From an uncultured Clostridia bacterium (GTDB lineage Bacteria; Bacillota; Clostridia; TANB77; CAG-508): DNA of 11,538 nt. Location: NCBI GenBank assembly GCA_949935895.1, contig CATLGL010000043.1, positions 1-11,538 of the forward strand, in the 5' to 3' direction. The notes beneath the pieces are model-generated. The model saw nothing but the letters and a program-made list of their open reading frames with translations. It was not told the origin of the DNA and searched no databases. Shown one piece after another: positions 1-6,279 of this stretch (position 1 is its first letter; each line of letters starts with the position of its first letter). The position numbers were made by a program, and so were the translations under genes.

Positions 1-48
1 TTCAATTAGTTTATCAGTATTAAAAAATATATTTTTTGTTAATTCCAT
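1..48 (-). CDS. 5' end of an unidentified protein, cut by the window edge
   Basis: Only 16 codons are present, starting at the ATG at 48-46 on the minus strand and reading MELTKNIFFNTDKLIE. The start is supported by an AAGGAGAG ribosome binding site a few bases upstream and by a well-formed promoter at 85-113. Sixteen residues are too few to assign a family. The gene is transcribed in the same direction as the S24 repressor at 135-704 but has its own promoter, so it is probably an independent unit. Confidence 0.6.
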   Translation of the reverse strand, partial: MELTKNIFFNTDKLIE

Positions 49-84
49 TCTAATTCTCTCCTTAAATTTATCTTTTGCAAACAT

Positions 85-113
85 ATTATATTATTAGATA
101 AGCAAATATTCAA
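85..113 (-). promoter_or_regulatory. Sigma-A-type promoter for the left-edge gene
   Basis: On the minus strand a -35 box TTGAAT (113-108) is followed by a 17-bp spacer and a perfect -10 box TATAAT (90-85). Transcription would start near 78, about 30 bases before the ATG of the left-edge gene. Confidence 0.7.
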
Positions 114-134
114 GTATTTTTTACAAGAAAATTC

Positions 135-704
135 TTATTTTGATAAAATTTTACCAATGATATAAAAATCATCTGAATCCTTTAATAAAATATCTTTATA
201 ATTTTTGTTATCTGGTTTTAAAGCAATCTTATTACTTTTAGCAATAAACCTTCTAATCATAACATTTCCATTGACAGAAAATACACCATAATCTTTTGTA
301 TTAAGAGGTGTGTTAAACTCAACAAAAACATAAGAATCTTTAGTAAAAGTTGGCTCCATAGAATCATCAACTACTTTTAGAGCAATAGCGGAGCTTGGAA
401 CATTTGATGGACAATCAATAAAGCCACTAACAGAATCAACGGCTAATAATTTGCTATAAGAAATATGACTTACAACGTTATAACCTTCCTGTTCTTCATT
501 AATTGTTTTGTCATATGTATACATTAGTTGTTGATAAGGAATGTCTAAAGCCTTGCAGATATTTTTTAAAGCTTTATGGCTTGGATTTCTTTCTCCTTTT
601 TCAATATGTGTTAAATGACCAATGTTAATATCAGTAAGTCGTGCAAGTTCTGTTTTTGTCATTCTTTTTTCTTTTCTTGCTTTGGCAATCATATCACCTA
701 TCAT
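135..704 (-). CDS. XRE-family repressor with S24/LexA-like C-terminal domain, catalytic Lys replaced
   Basis: A 189-aa cytoplasmic DNA-binding repressor. Residues about 3-60 form an XRE helix-turn-helix (TKTELARLTDINIGHLTHIEKGERNPS). Residues about 85-187 match the S24 peptidase fold of LexA and phage CI-type repressors, with the nucleophile motif DDSMEP (Ser115). In this family a lysine in a V-K-R-[LF] motif activates that serine and the substrate is usually an Ala-Gly bond. Here the lysine position is Arg151 (MIRRF), and the nearest candidate bond is Ser93-Gly94, so RecA-stimulated self-cleavage looks impaired; that is inference. The start ATG follows a GAGGGA site at good spacing. The gene diverges from the small XRE gene at 882 and they share a 177-bp promoter region. 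It could control that gene, itself or a nearby mobile element. Confidence 0.85.
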   Translation of the reverse strand: MIGDMIAKARKEKRMTKTELARLTDINIGHLTHIEKGERNPSHKALKNICKALDIPYQQLMYTYDKTINEEQEGYNVVSHISYSKLLAVDSVSGFIDCPSNVPSSAIALKVVDDSMEPTFTKDSYVFVEFNTPLNTKDYGVFSVNGNVMIRRFIAKSNKIALKPDNKNYKDILLKDSDDFYIIGKILSK

Positions 705-738
705 AATTTATCCCTCTTTTTCTCTAATATTTTACCTT

Positions 739-767
739 ATTATATATAAAAATACTTAATTTGTCTA
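739..767 (-). promoter_or_regulatory. Promoter of the S24-type repressor
   Basis: On the minus strand TAGACA (767-762), a 17-bp spacer and TATAAT (744-739) precede the repressor start at 704. A TAGCAGTAA motif at 766-774 borders the -35 box. A near-identical TAGCAGTGA occurs at 832-840 in the divergent promoter, making it a possible shared operator half. Confidence 0.7.
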
Positions 768-817
768 GCAGTAAATGAAAAAAATATAAATATTTGTAAA
801 AAAATATCACAAAACGA

Positions 818-846
818 TTGACTTGTCAAATTAGCAGTGATAAAAT
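818..846 (+). promoter_or_regulatory. Promoter of the 65-aa XRE gene with palindrome over the -35 box
   Basis: TTGACT (818-823), a 17-bp spacer and TAAAAT (841-846) form a strong sigma-A-type promoter. The palindrome TTGAC-TT-GTCAA (818-829) overlaps the -35 box, and TAGCAGTGA (832-840) abuts the -10 box. Both are candidate operators for the S24 repressor or the XRE protein. The expected transcript start near 853 excludes any translation start upstream of it. Confidence 0.7.
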
Positions 847-881
847 ATTGGCAAATTGTAAATTTATCAAAGGAGGAAAAT

Positions 882-1079
882 ATGTATAAAAATAAGATTA
901 GGGAATATAGAAAACAAAAGGGGATGAACCTAGAAGAAGTAGCAAAAAAGGCAGGAATATCAACTGGTTACTTATGCCATTTAGAAAAAGGAACCAGACT
1001 AAATCCATCCATACAAATCATGGAAAACATAGCAAAAGTGTTAGGAAAAAACGTAGCGGATATCTTTTTTAGTTCATAG
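882..1079 (+). CDS. Small single-domain XRE-family HTH regulator
   Basis: A 65-aa protein that is essentially one XRE helix-turn-helix: KIREYRKQKG, then LEEVAKKAGISTGYLCHLEKGTR, then the helical tail ending at IFFSS. There is no effector or cleavage domain. The reading frame is open from 837, but that start lies upstream of the expected transcript start. The ATG at 882 has an AAAGGAGG site 4-5 bases upstream, so it is chosen. It diverges from the S24-type repressor, forming a two-regulator switch region. The 63-aa protein at 10099-10290 is clearly related, about 28 of 60 aligned positions identical by eye, including GYxCHLEKGTRxNP. Its target is unknown. Confidence 0.85.
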   Translation: MYKNKIREYRKQKGMNLEEVAKKAGISTGYLCHLEKGTRLNPSIQIMENIAKVLGKNVADIFFSS

Positions 1080-1126
1080 TAAAGCAAGTAGGAAAATTCA
1101 AAATTATAAATATCTTTCTCGGAATA

Positions 1127-1155
1127 TTGTAAACAATAAAAAATTGTGATAATAT
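1127..1155 (+). promoter_or_regulatory. Putative promoter of the VanW-family gene
   Basis: TTGTAA (1127-1132), a 17-bp spacer and TAATAT (1150-1155) lie 55 bases upstream of the VanW gene start. The boxes are only moderately close to consensus. Read-through from the XRE gene is also possible, as no terminator is visible between them. Confidence 0.45.
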
Positions 1156-1209
1156 GAAAAAACAAAAATACGATAGAAGTAAAGACATATCAAAAGAGGA
1201 GGAAACAAG

Positions 1210-2808
1210 ATGAGAGGAAAAAGAAACCGAAGAAAAAACAAGCAAACAAAACATATTATCACAGTAGCAAATGCAAAAAAAATTATGATAGTAATCATTA
1301 CATTTATGTTAATACTATTTTTTTCAACGGTTTTTGCCTTATGTACCTCAGTTAGTGGGAAAGTATTAGCAAGAGTTAATGTAAATGGTACTAATATTTC
1401 AAATTTAACAATTGATGAAGCTTATCAGAAATTAAATAATGAACTAACAAAACAAAAAAAGAAGAATATAGTATTAAAATATGATGAATATGAAACAACA
1501 ATTAGCTTAGAACAATTAGAAGTAACCTATAAAACAGAAGAAGCGTTAAATATGGCATACAAAATTGGAAGAAATCGTAATATTGTCATTAGTAATTTTC
1601 AAATTATAGCCAATTTATTATTTGGCAATGATATAGAACAAGAAATAGAAATCAATGAGCAGGAATTAGAAAAAGCTATTAGTGATATTGAAGTAAAACT
1701 TCCTAATACATTAGTTCAAAGTAGTTATTATATTGATGAAAATCAACTAGTTTTAACAACTGGAAAAGCAGGAGCACAATTAAGAAAAGAAGAGTTAAAA
1801 AATACATTAATAAAAGAAATTAAAAATCAAATAATGGGAAAGGAAATTTCTACTATCACATTACCAGTGGAGATAAAAGAGCCTCAAAAAATTGATATTG
1901 ATAAAATATATGAAGAAGTTTATAAAGAACCTAAAGATGCTTATTATGATGAACAGAAACAAAAATTATATAAAGAAGAAAATGGAATTTCTTTTACATT
2001 ATCAAAAGAAGAGATTAATCAATTATTACAACAGCCAAAAGAAGAATATATCATACCATTAAAAATAGTAAAGCCAAAAGTTAGTGTGGCAAACTTGAAA
2101 AATATCAATTTTTTTCCAGATTTACTTGCAAAATTTACAACAAGATATGATGAAAGTGCATTAAACAGAGCAAATAATATTCACTTATCTGCAGAAAAAA
2201 TAAATGGAACCATTTTAATGCCAGGAGAGATTTTTTCTTACAATAAGATTGTAGGAGAAAGAACAATAAAAGCTGGCTATAAAGAAGCCTCTGTATATAT
2301 GGGAGGAAAAGTAGTAGACGGAATAGGAGGAGGAATTTGCCAAGTATCTTCTACCTTATATAATGCAGTATTATTAGCAAACTTAGAGATTACAGAAAGA
2401 AGAAATCATTATTTTATAACCTCTTATGTATCAGCAAGTAGGGATGCCACGGTATCTTACGGAAGTATAGATTTTAAGTTTAGAAATACTAGAAATTATC
2501 CTATTAAAATTCAATGCACAGCTAAAAATGGAATTTGCCAAATATATATTTATGGAATGCAAGAAGAAGTAGAATATGAAGTAGAAATATTTGATACAAT
2601 AACAGAAGTAATACCATATAGTACAAAAAAAATTCAGACAAACCAACTGTTAAAAGGAGAAACAAGAACATCACAAAAAGGAGTAAATGGGTATAAAAGT
2701 GAAGCATATCGAATCATAAAGCAAAATGGAAAAATTATATCTAAAACATTACTATCAAAAGATTCTTACAATCCATTACAAGAAGTAATTGAAGTTGGTA
2801 CAAAATAG
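1210..2808 (+). CDS. Membrane-anchored VanW family protein with peptidoglycan-binding and G5 domains
   Basis: A 532-aa envelope protein. Residues 1-23 are strongly basic and residues about 24-45 are a hydrophobic helix, giving a type II membrane anchor with the rest outside the cell. Residues about 55-225 contain repeated sequence of the PG_binding_4 type (VNGTNISNLTIDEAYQKL at its start). Residues about 308-440 are the VanW domain, with the characteristic NGTILMPGEIFSYN and GGGICQVSSTLYNA stretches. Residues about 455-531 resemble a G5 domain and end in a typical EVIEVGT. This order and length match the YoaR-like VanW proteins of Clostridia. Their biochemical role is not established; the name comes from vancomycin-resistance clusters, and no such cluster is present here. 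A GAGGAGG site precedes the ATG. It looks like a chromosomal gene beside the tRNA integration site. Confidence 0.9.
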   Translation: MRGKRNRRKNKQTKHIITVANAKKIMIVIITFMLILFFSTVFALCTSVSGKVLARVNVNGTNISNLTIDEAYQKLNNELTKQKKKNIVLKYDEYETTISLEQLEVTYKTEEALNMAYKIGRNRNIVISNFQIIANLLFGNDIEQEIEINEQELEKAISDIEVKLPNTLVQSSYYIDENQLVLTTGKAGAQLRKEELKNTLIKEIKNQIMGKEISTITLPVEIKEPQKIDIDKIYEEVYKEPKDAYYDEQKQKLYKEENGISFTLSKEEINQLLQQPKEEYIIPLKIVKPKVSVANLKNINFFPDLLAKFTTRYDESALNRANNIHLSAEKINGTILMPGEIFSYNKIVGERTIKAGYKEASVYMGGKVVDGIGGGICQVSSTLYNAVLLANLEITERRNHYFITSYVSASRDATVSYGSIDFKFRNTRNYPIKIQCTAKNGICQIYIYGMQEEVEYEVEIFDTITEVIPYSTKKIQTNQLLKGETRTSQKGVNGYKSEAYRIIKQNGKIISKTLLSKDSYNPLQEVIEVGTK

Positions 2809-2896
2809 TTAACAGTAAGACATAACGATAGTAATATATGGATGTGAATTATAACACTAGTTTCTAAAATGTAACAAAATAAGAAAAATAAAAGTG

Positions 2897-2972
2897 AATC
2901 TCTTGACAAACAAACAATGAACGAGCTATAATAAGAATGCTTTACTATTACACTGGAGTTTGTCAAGAGATT
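2897..2972 (+). repeat. Perfect 15-bp inverted repeat bracketing the tRNA promoter
   Basis: The arms AATCTCTTGACAAAC (2897-2911) and GTTTGTCAAGAGATT (2958-2972) are perfectly complementary across 46 bp. The left arm contains the -35 box of the tRNA promoter and the right arm lies in its transcribed leader. The spacing is too wide for a simple terminator. Confidence 0.75.
2903..2932 (+). promoter_or_regulatory. Consensus promoter upstream of the tRNA-Lys locus
   Basis: Perfect TTGACA (2903-2908) and TATAAT (2927-2932) boxes are separated by 18 bp. Transcription would begin near 2939, about 68 bases before the truncated tRNA-Lys. Its strength suits a stable RNA gene. I see no equally good promoter for the complete tRNA-Lys at 3174, which may depend on read-through from here. 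Confidence 0.75.
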
Positions 2973-3006
2973 TAATTTTGTAAAGAAATGAAAAAAGAAA
3001 ATTTAT

Positions 3007-3048
3007 GGGTGATTAGCTCAGTTGGTAGAGCAGCTGACTCTTAATCAT
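3007..3048 (+). pseudogene. 5' half of a tRNA-Lys(CTT) gene, interrupted at the anticodon arm
   Basis: The first 41-42 bases are a normal tRNA-Lys: acceptor strand GGGTGAT, D-arm GCTC-AGTTGGTA-GAGC, anticodon stem GCTGA and the CTT anticodon at 3040-3042. Identity ends at TCA just after the anticodon loop. No matching variable loop, T-arm or ATCACCC acceptor strand follows here or elsewhere in the window. Breakage at this point is typical of tyrosine-recombinase integration into tRNA anticodon arms, so 3035-3048 is a probable attachment-site core. The fragment sits directly downstream of the consensus promoter and is probably still transcribed. Confidence 0.8.
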
Positions 3049-3173
3049 TTAGTCTAGGAATTTGAAAAAGTTAAAAGTATATTGAAAAATAGATAGTTTG
3101 AGGAAATTTTGAAGAAGTTTAAAAAATGAACTACTCCCCAATTCTCCCCAATTTGATATAAATAATTGAATAT
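3049..3173. other. Probable remnant of an integrated element between the two tRNA-Lys copies
   Basis: This short spacer separates the tRNA half from the complete tRNA. It contains a tandem CTCCCCAATT-type motif (about 3136-3152), which I associate with sequence next to tyrosine-integrase genes of Firmicutes elements. A short open frame just before it reads EFEKVKSILKNR and stops. This is too short to call a gene. The interpretation as element-end DNA is inference. Confidence 0.35.
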
Positions 3174-3249
3174 GGGCTATTAGCTTAGTTGGTAAAGCAG
3201 ATGACTCTTAATCATAAGACCCGCGGTTCGAGTCCGCGATAGCCCACCA
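3174..3249 (+). tRNA. tRNA-Lys (anticodon CTT)
   Basis: A complete 76-base cloverleaf. The acceptor stem GGGCTAT pairs with ATAGCCC and is followed by A and an encoded CCA. The D-stem is GCTT with AAGC, the anticodon CTT is at 3207-3209 in loop CTCTTAA, and the T-arm is CGCGG-TTCGAGT-CCGCG. The D-stem differs from the upstream half-copy by a compensated change (GCTC/GAGC to GCTT/AAGC), which argues that it is functional and not a simple duplicate. It is followed by an intrinsic terminator. Confidence 0.93.
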
Positions 3250-3256
3250 TAAAAGG

Positions 3257-3287
3257 AATAGAAGGTTTTTACACCTTCTATTTTTTG
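3257..3287 (+). terminator. Intrinsic terminator after tRNA-Lys
   Basis: The stem ATAGAAGGT (3258-3266) pairs with ACCTTCTAT (3273-3281) around a 6-base loop, followed immediately by a run of T residues. It ends the tRNA transcript eight bases after the CCA. Confidence 0.85.
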
Positions 3288-3288
3288 T

Positions 3289-3367
3289 CTAAAAATTACT
3301 TGTCATATTTGAAAACTTATAGGCTTTGACAAATATAAAATACTGGTGTAAGCTACTTCATTAACTG
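3289..3367 (+). repeat. Intergenic repeat RE1, copy A (leader/promoter of block 1)
   Basis: This copy shares two conserved stretches with copy B at 6487-6582. The first is CTAAAAA..ACTTG.CATATTT followed by AAAACTTATA (28 of about 33 positions equal by eye). The second is TAAGCTACTTCAT followed by an ACTG/GCTG ending. Between them lies TTGACA (3326-3331) spaced 17 bp from TAAGCT (3349-3354), a possible promoter. It directly follows the tRNA terminator. The next 174 bases up to the gene at 3542 hold no convincing ORF, only an AT-rich leader. The repeat may be a regulator-binding promoter module. Confidence 0.6.
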
Positions 3368-3541
3368 CATAACTAAATACTTGATGATAGATGTTTTGGG
3401 ATAAAATTTGTTTTAGATTTAATTTTAAATGGTGGACTTCATTGCGAGGTTTGGCACGTTTGGAATTAAAAACAATAAACAACAAATTATATATCCAAAG
3501 AGAAAAAATAGTTAAAAATAGATTTTAATGGGGGTAATAAA

Positions 3542-4033
3542 ATGGAGCTTTTAATTGAAGTAGTTAAAAAGGTAGCAGATAAGTACATGGATAGAGTAAA
3601 TCTAATAATATCAGGCCATTCTTTAACATTAGAATATTTATATAATAGAGATGGAGAAATGGACTTATATAAAACATTAACAATAACAGAATTTGAAGAA
3701 AAGCTAAAGGTTAGAGTAAGTCCTGACAGATTAGAAGGACTAATTGATGTATCTGAATTAGATGACATTATTTTAACACTTGATAAACAAAGTAATACTA
3801 TAAGCCACACACAAGAGGAAATAAAATACATAAGAGAAAAATATGTTGCAGGAACTAAAATAGAATTAGTTAAGATGTATGATTTACTTGCACCAGTACC
3901 AACAGGAACATTAGGAATAGTACAATATGTAGATGACATAGGAACAGTACATGTAAACTGGGAAAATGGCAGTACATTAGGTTTATCAGTTGGAATAGAT
4001 GAATTTAAGGTGTTAGGAGTAGATGAAAAATGA
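3542..4033 (+). CDS. DUF4314 domain protein with an extra N-terminal domain
   Basis: A 163-aa soluble protein. Residues about 93-158 match DUF4314: YVAGTKIELVKMYDLLAPVP, then GTLGIVQYVDDIGTVHVNWENG, then STLGL and a terminal DEFKVL. DUF4314 is frequent in plasmids, phages and integrative elements of Clostridia and has no known function; the conserved core suggests a small beta-barrel. Residues 1-90 are an acidic mixed region I do not recognise, and many DUF4314 proteins lack such an extension. The ATG follows a GGGGGT site. The TGA stop overlaps the ATG of the zinc-ribbon gene by 4 bp, indicating translational coupling. It is the first gene of block 1 behind RE1 copy A. Confidence 0.8.
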   Translation: MELLIEVVKKVADKYMDRVNLIISGHSLTLEYLYNRDGEMDLYKTLTITEFEEKLKVRVSPDRLEGLIDVSELDDIILTLDKQSNTISHTQEEIKYIREKYVAGTKIELVKMYDLLAPVPTGTLGIVQYVDDIGTVHVNWENGSTLGLSVGIDEFKVLGVDEK

Positions 4034-4485
4034 ATTTGAATATAGAATTAGATACTAAAAATAATAAATGTTTTGCAAATAAAATATTTGGAGAAACAAA
4101 TTATTATATAGGACTAACAAAAGTATGTGCAAGATGTGGAAATGCAATAATAGGTTATCCTGCTATATCAAGAAAAGATAATGAAACAGAGATATGTTCA
4201 AATTGTGGTACTTTAGAAGCATTAGAAGATTTGATGGAACACGATAGGAAATCTAAAAAGAGTTATAAAGAATTATTAGAAAAATATTATAAATTAAATG
4301 AGAATGAAGAAGATACAAAAGAAATAGAAACAGAACTTTATAAGAATTATGGTACAGATAAATATTGTCCTAGATGTAAACATCAATTATTAGTAAGTGA
4401 TTTAAAAGACTATAAATATTTATGTTTAAAATGTGATGAAAATTTTTATGGAATGGAAATTTCAGAAAGTGGAGAGGAAGAATAA
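4030..4485 (+). CDS. Double zinc-ribbon protein of unknown function
   Basis: A 151-aa protein with four CxxC knuckles in two pairs: Cys33/Cys36 with Cys56/Cys59, and Cys113/Cys116 with Cys132/Cys135. Each pair would bind one zinc ion. The first ribbon (CARCGNAIIGYPAISR, then EICSNCGTLEALEDL) resembles short zinc-ribbon proteins often found in phages and conjugative elements. The two ribbons are joined by an acidic, lysine-rich helical linker (residues about 68-108). Nucleic-acid or protein binding is plausible but not shown. Its ATG overlaps the DUF4314 stop in an ATGA arrangement. A GGAGAGGAAG stretch at its 3' end is the ribosome binding site of the next gene. Confidence 0.8.
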   Translation: MNLNIELDTKNNKCFANKIFGETNYYIGLTKVCARCGNAIIGYPAISRKDNETEICSNCGTLEALEDLMEHDRKSKKSYKELLEKYYKLNENEEDTKEIETELYKNYGTDKYCPRCKHQLLVSDLKDYKYLCLKCDENFYGMEISESGEEE

Positions 4486-4489
4486 AAAG

Positions 4490-4993
4490 ATGGATATATA
4501 TAATTTAATCAATTCAAAAGCAATTCAAGAGCATTGTAGGAAGATAAAACATCAATTTAATACAGAAGAACTGGCAGTATTAATTTATAGAAATAAAAGA
4601 ATGAGTATAGAGGAAAAAATAACTGCATATCAAGAACTAATAACAGATTATCCTGACATGGAAGTAATAGAAAGAATAAACTGCAAACATTATGATAGTG
4701 TAAAAGATATGATACAAGAAGAAATCCAAAGAATAAAAGATTTAAGGAAAGAAATACAAACGGAATCTGAAAATATGATTTATACATACGAAACTTGTTA
4801 TAGAAATTCATATTTACAGAGATTTGAGGAAAGTAATAATCTATACAAAACTTATGATGATGTATGTATGGCATTGTATCAAGAATTAAAAGAGGATACA
4901 GATAATGAAATATTAAATATAAAACTAATAAAAAGAACTTTAGATAGAGATGGCATAAGAATTATAGAAAAATATAATATAGAAAATAAATAG
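4490..4993 (+). CDS. N-terminal part of a conserved element-associated protein, ended by an in-frame TAG
   Basis: A 167-aa reading frame. An upstream ATG at 4433 is open, but the ATG at 4490 has the GAGAGGAAG site and starts right after the zinc-ribbon stop, so it is preferred. The N-terminus (MDIYNLINSKAIQEHCRKIKHQFN) and the YPDME stretch resemble hypothetical proteins of Clostridia integrative elements, which as I recall run on into a second domain containing DIPTPFKKGD. Here a TAG at 4991-4993 ends the frame, and the following sequence stays open in exactly the same frame to 5518. The two entries are therefore probably one 342-codon gene broken by a nonsense change or read through. No function is known. 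Confidence 0.75.
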   Translation: MDIYNLINSKAIQEHCRKIKHQFNTEELAVLIYRNKRMSIEEKITAYQELITDYPDMEVIERINCKHYDSVKDMIQEEIQRIKDLRKEIQTESENMIYTYETCYRNSYLQRFEESNNLYKTYDDVCMALYQELKEDTDNEILNIKLIKRTLDRDGIRIIEKYNIENK

Positions 4994-5029
4994 CTAAAAC
5001 TAATAAATATATATAGTACAGATGAATAC

Positions 5030-5518
5030 TTGGATTTAGATGGTATTTGTTTAAATATTCCAACACCATTTAAAAAAGGAGATTTACTAACAGCACCATC
5101 AAGAACGATATTTAATGCAGAAGCAGATGTTGAAGGTGGGAAAACTGTATTTGTTTTAGAATGGTTATGTAATTGGAATGAGGATTTTCAGAAAATTTTA
5201 GATAAAGGAAGTCATGACAGCTCTGATATGAATGGCTGTGGATATTATATTTCAAATTATGGAGAGGTTTATTACGACCATATATTTGATTATGATAGAT
5301 TTGAATATTTTGACGGAGAATTAAAAGGAAATGCAAGAATATTAAAAGCTATGAGTAGTGTAATGCAAAATAAAATAAGTTTTAATTTATTCTTTGATTC
5401 TTGTAAATATATATTTGCAGATAAAGACTGTAAGGAAGCATTTGATTATGGATATACATATGAAGGACTAAGACTAGCAGGACTAAGTGATGAAGATATA
5501 AAAAAAGTAAAAAGATAG
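5030..5518 (+). CDS. C-terminal part of the same protein, downstream of the in-frame TAG
   Basis: The frame is open from 4994, and the first start-like codon is a TTG at 5030 with no credible ribosome binding site, so independent translation is doubtful. The product contains CLNIPTPFKKGDLLTAPS, then FVLEWLCNW, SSDMNGCGYY and GEVYYDHIFDYDRFEYF, ending in helices to KKVKR. The IPTPFKKGD stretch is the segment I expect in the second half of the protein begun at 4490. If restored, the gene would span 4490-5518. A strong terminator follows at 5546. It could be a pseudogene fragment, a readthrough product or a sequencing error. Confidence 0.6.
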   Translation: MDLDGICLNIPTPFKKGDLLTAPSRTIFNAEADVEGGKTVFVLEWLCNWNEDFQKILDKGSHDSSDMNGCGYYISNYGEVYYDHIFDYDRFEYFDGELKGNARILKAMSSVMQNKISFNLFFDSCKYIFADKDCKEAFDYGYTYEGLRLAGLSDEDIKKVKR

Positions 5519-5545
5519 CAGAAAACACAGGAAACACAAAATTTT

Positions 5546-5583
5546 AAATAGTAACTTATAAAAATGTAAGTTACTATTTTTTA
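5546..5583 (+). terminator. Intrinsic terminator of block 1
   Basis: ATAGTAACTTA (5548-5558) pairs perfectly with TAAGTTACTAT (5567-5577) around an 8-base loop, followed by six T residues. It separates block 1 from the genes starting at 5658. Confidence 0.85.
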
Positions 5584-5621
5584 TTTACTGTTAGTAAAAT
5601 ATTAATGATGATACAAAATAG

Positions 5622-5627
5622 TATAAT
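5622..5627 (+). promoter_or_regulatory. Likely -10 box for block 2
   Basis: A perfect TATAAT lies 31 bases before the ATG at 5658 and just after the block 1 terminator. No good -35 box is present at the usual distance (ATATTA at 5599-5604), so the promoter may be weak or activator-dependent. Confidence 0.45.
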
Positions 5628-5657
5628 GATATTTTTATATCAAAAGGAGATGAGCCA

Positions 5658-6017
5658 ATGGAAACAACAGCAAATGAGGAAGAATTAAAACAAGAGTGTA
5701 TAGATAGAATGAGGTTATTAAAATTAGATGAACAAATAATAAAAGATTTTGTAGAAACTGGATATATTTATGCAACAGAAGTAAACGAAGAACCACAAAA
5801 AGCAGATGATAAACTTATGGAAAAACTTGTAGATTATGGAGATAGAAGAAATGTAAAAGTATATTATATTCTTATTAGTCCTAAAAATGGGAATATATAT
5901 AATTGGGATTTTTATTGTGTTAGTAATTATAAAAGCGACTGGAATGCTGAAAGAGAGAATGCAATAAATGGTAACTTTAATAAAATTCACGAAGAATGGA
6001 AAATAGAAAATAATTAA
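5658..6017 (+). CDS. Small hypothetical protein (119 aa)
   Basis: A soluble acidic protein with no signal peptide or membrane segment. The N-terminal half is helical (EEELKQECIDRMRLLKLDEQIIKDF). The second half has a mixed pattern around VKVYYILISPKNGNIYNWDFYCV and ends in a charged helix. The ECxxRMxxLKL start is reminiscent of small proteins on Clostridia conjugative elements, but I cannot name a family. A strong AAAGGAGATGA site precedes the ATG. It is the first gene of a three-gene block (5658-6490). The next gene begins 19 bases after its stop. No function is proposed. Confidence 0.75.
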   Translation: METTANEEELKQECIDRMRLLKLDEQIIKDFVETGYIYATEVNEEPQKADDKLMEKLVDYGDRRNVKVYYILISPKNGNIYNWDFYCVSNYKSDWNAERENAINGNFNKIHEEWKIENN

Positions 6018-6036
6018 AATGGAGATGAAGGATAGA

Positions 6037-6279
6037 ATGCGAGTTTACGAGGTTAAGGAACATATCCAAAACACAAATGTAAATAGAGATATTTTTGATA
6101 TGAGTAGAATGTTGCAAAGATTAACATTTTATACAGAATTTGTGCAAGAACTTAATAATGATGACAGCAATTATATTTCTATTCTTTCATCTAAAGCTAA
6201 AAAGTTGATTTGTATAATATACAATATATTTGATGTTTATATGAAGGAGATAGTTGAAAATGGAGAAAAAGAGAAGTAA
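6037..6279 (+). CDS. Small hypothetical helical protein (80 aa)
   Basis: The frame is open from an ATG at 6019, but that codon has no ribosome binding site. The ATG at 6037 has GGAGATGAAGG about 5 bases upstream and is preferred. The product, MRVYEVKEHIQNTNVNRDIF through IVENGEKEK, is predicted mostly alpha-helical with a hydrophobic stretch LICIIYNIFDVY near residues 57-68. That stretch is too polar and short for a clear membrane span. The 3' end overlaps the next gene by 20 bases, so the two are coupled. The FDMSRMLQ region faintly resembles IDISILTQ in the next protein. No family is recognised. Confidence 0.65.
   Translation: MRVYEVKEHIQNTNVNRDIFDMSRMLQRLTFYTEFVQELNNDDSNYISILSSKAKKLICIIYNIFDVYMKEIVENGEKEK

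Noticed and set aside
135..704. Naming the S24-type repressor LexA
   Set aside because: The N-terminus is an XRE helix-turn-helix, not the winged helix of LexA, and the catalytic lysine is replaced.
837..881. Upstream start for the 65-aa XRE gene
   Set aside because: The ATG at 837 lies before the predicted transcript start, overlapping the spacer and -10 box. The ATG at 882 has a perfect ribosome binding site.
1210..2808. Vancomycin resistance function for the VanW-family gene
   Set aside because: No vanA/B ligase, vanH, vanX or vanRS genes are nearby. YoaR-like VanW proteins are common in Clostridia without resistance.
2897..2972. The 15-bp inverted repeat as a terminator for the VanW gene
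   Set aside because: The loop is 46 bases, the promoter lies within it, and there is no T-run directly after the right arm.
3487..3939. A 150-codon minus-strand open frame opposite the DUF4314 gene
   Set aside because: It is antisense to a gene with a recognised domain. Its translation is a low-complexity Ser/Leu/Ile-rich product and it has no ribosome binding site.
4557..4874. A 105-codon minus-strand open frame
   Set aside because: It is antisense to the gene at 4490 and rich in Phe, Leu, Tyr and His, as expected from the complement of AT-rich coding DNA. No start signals are present.
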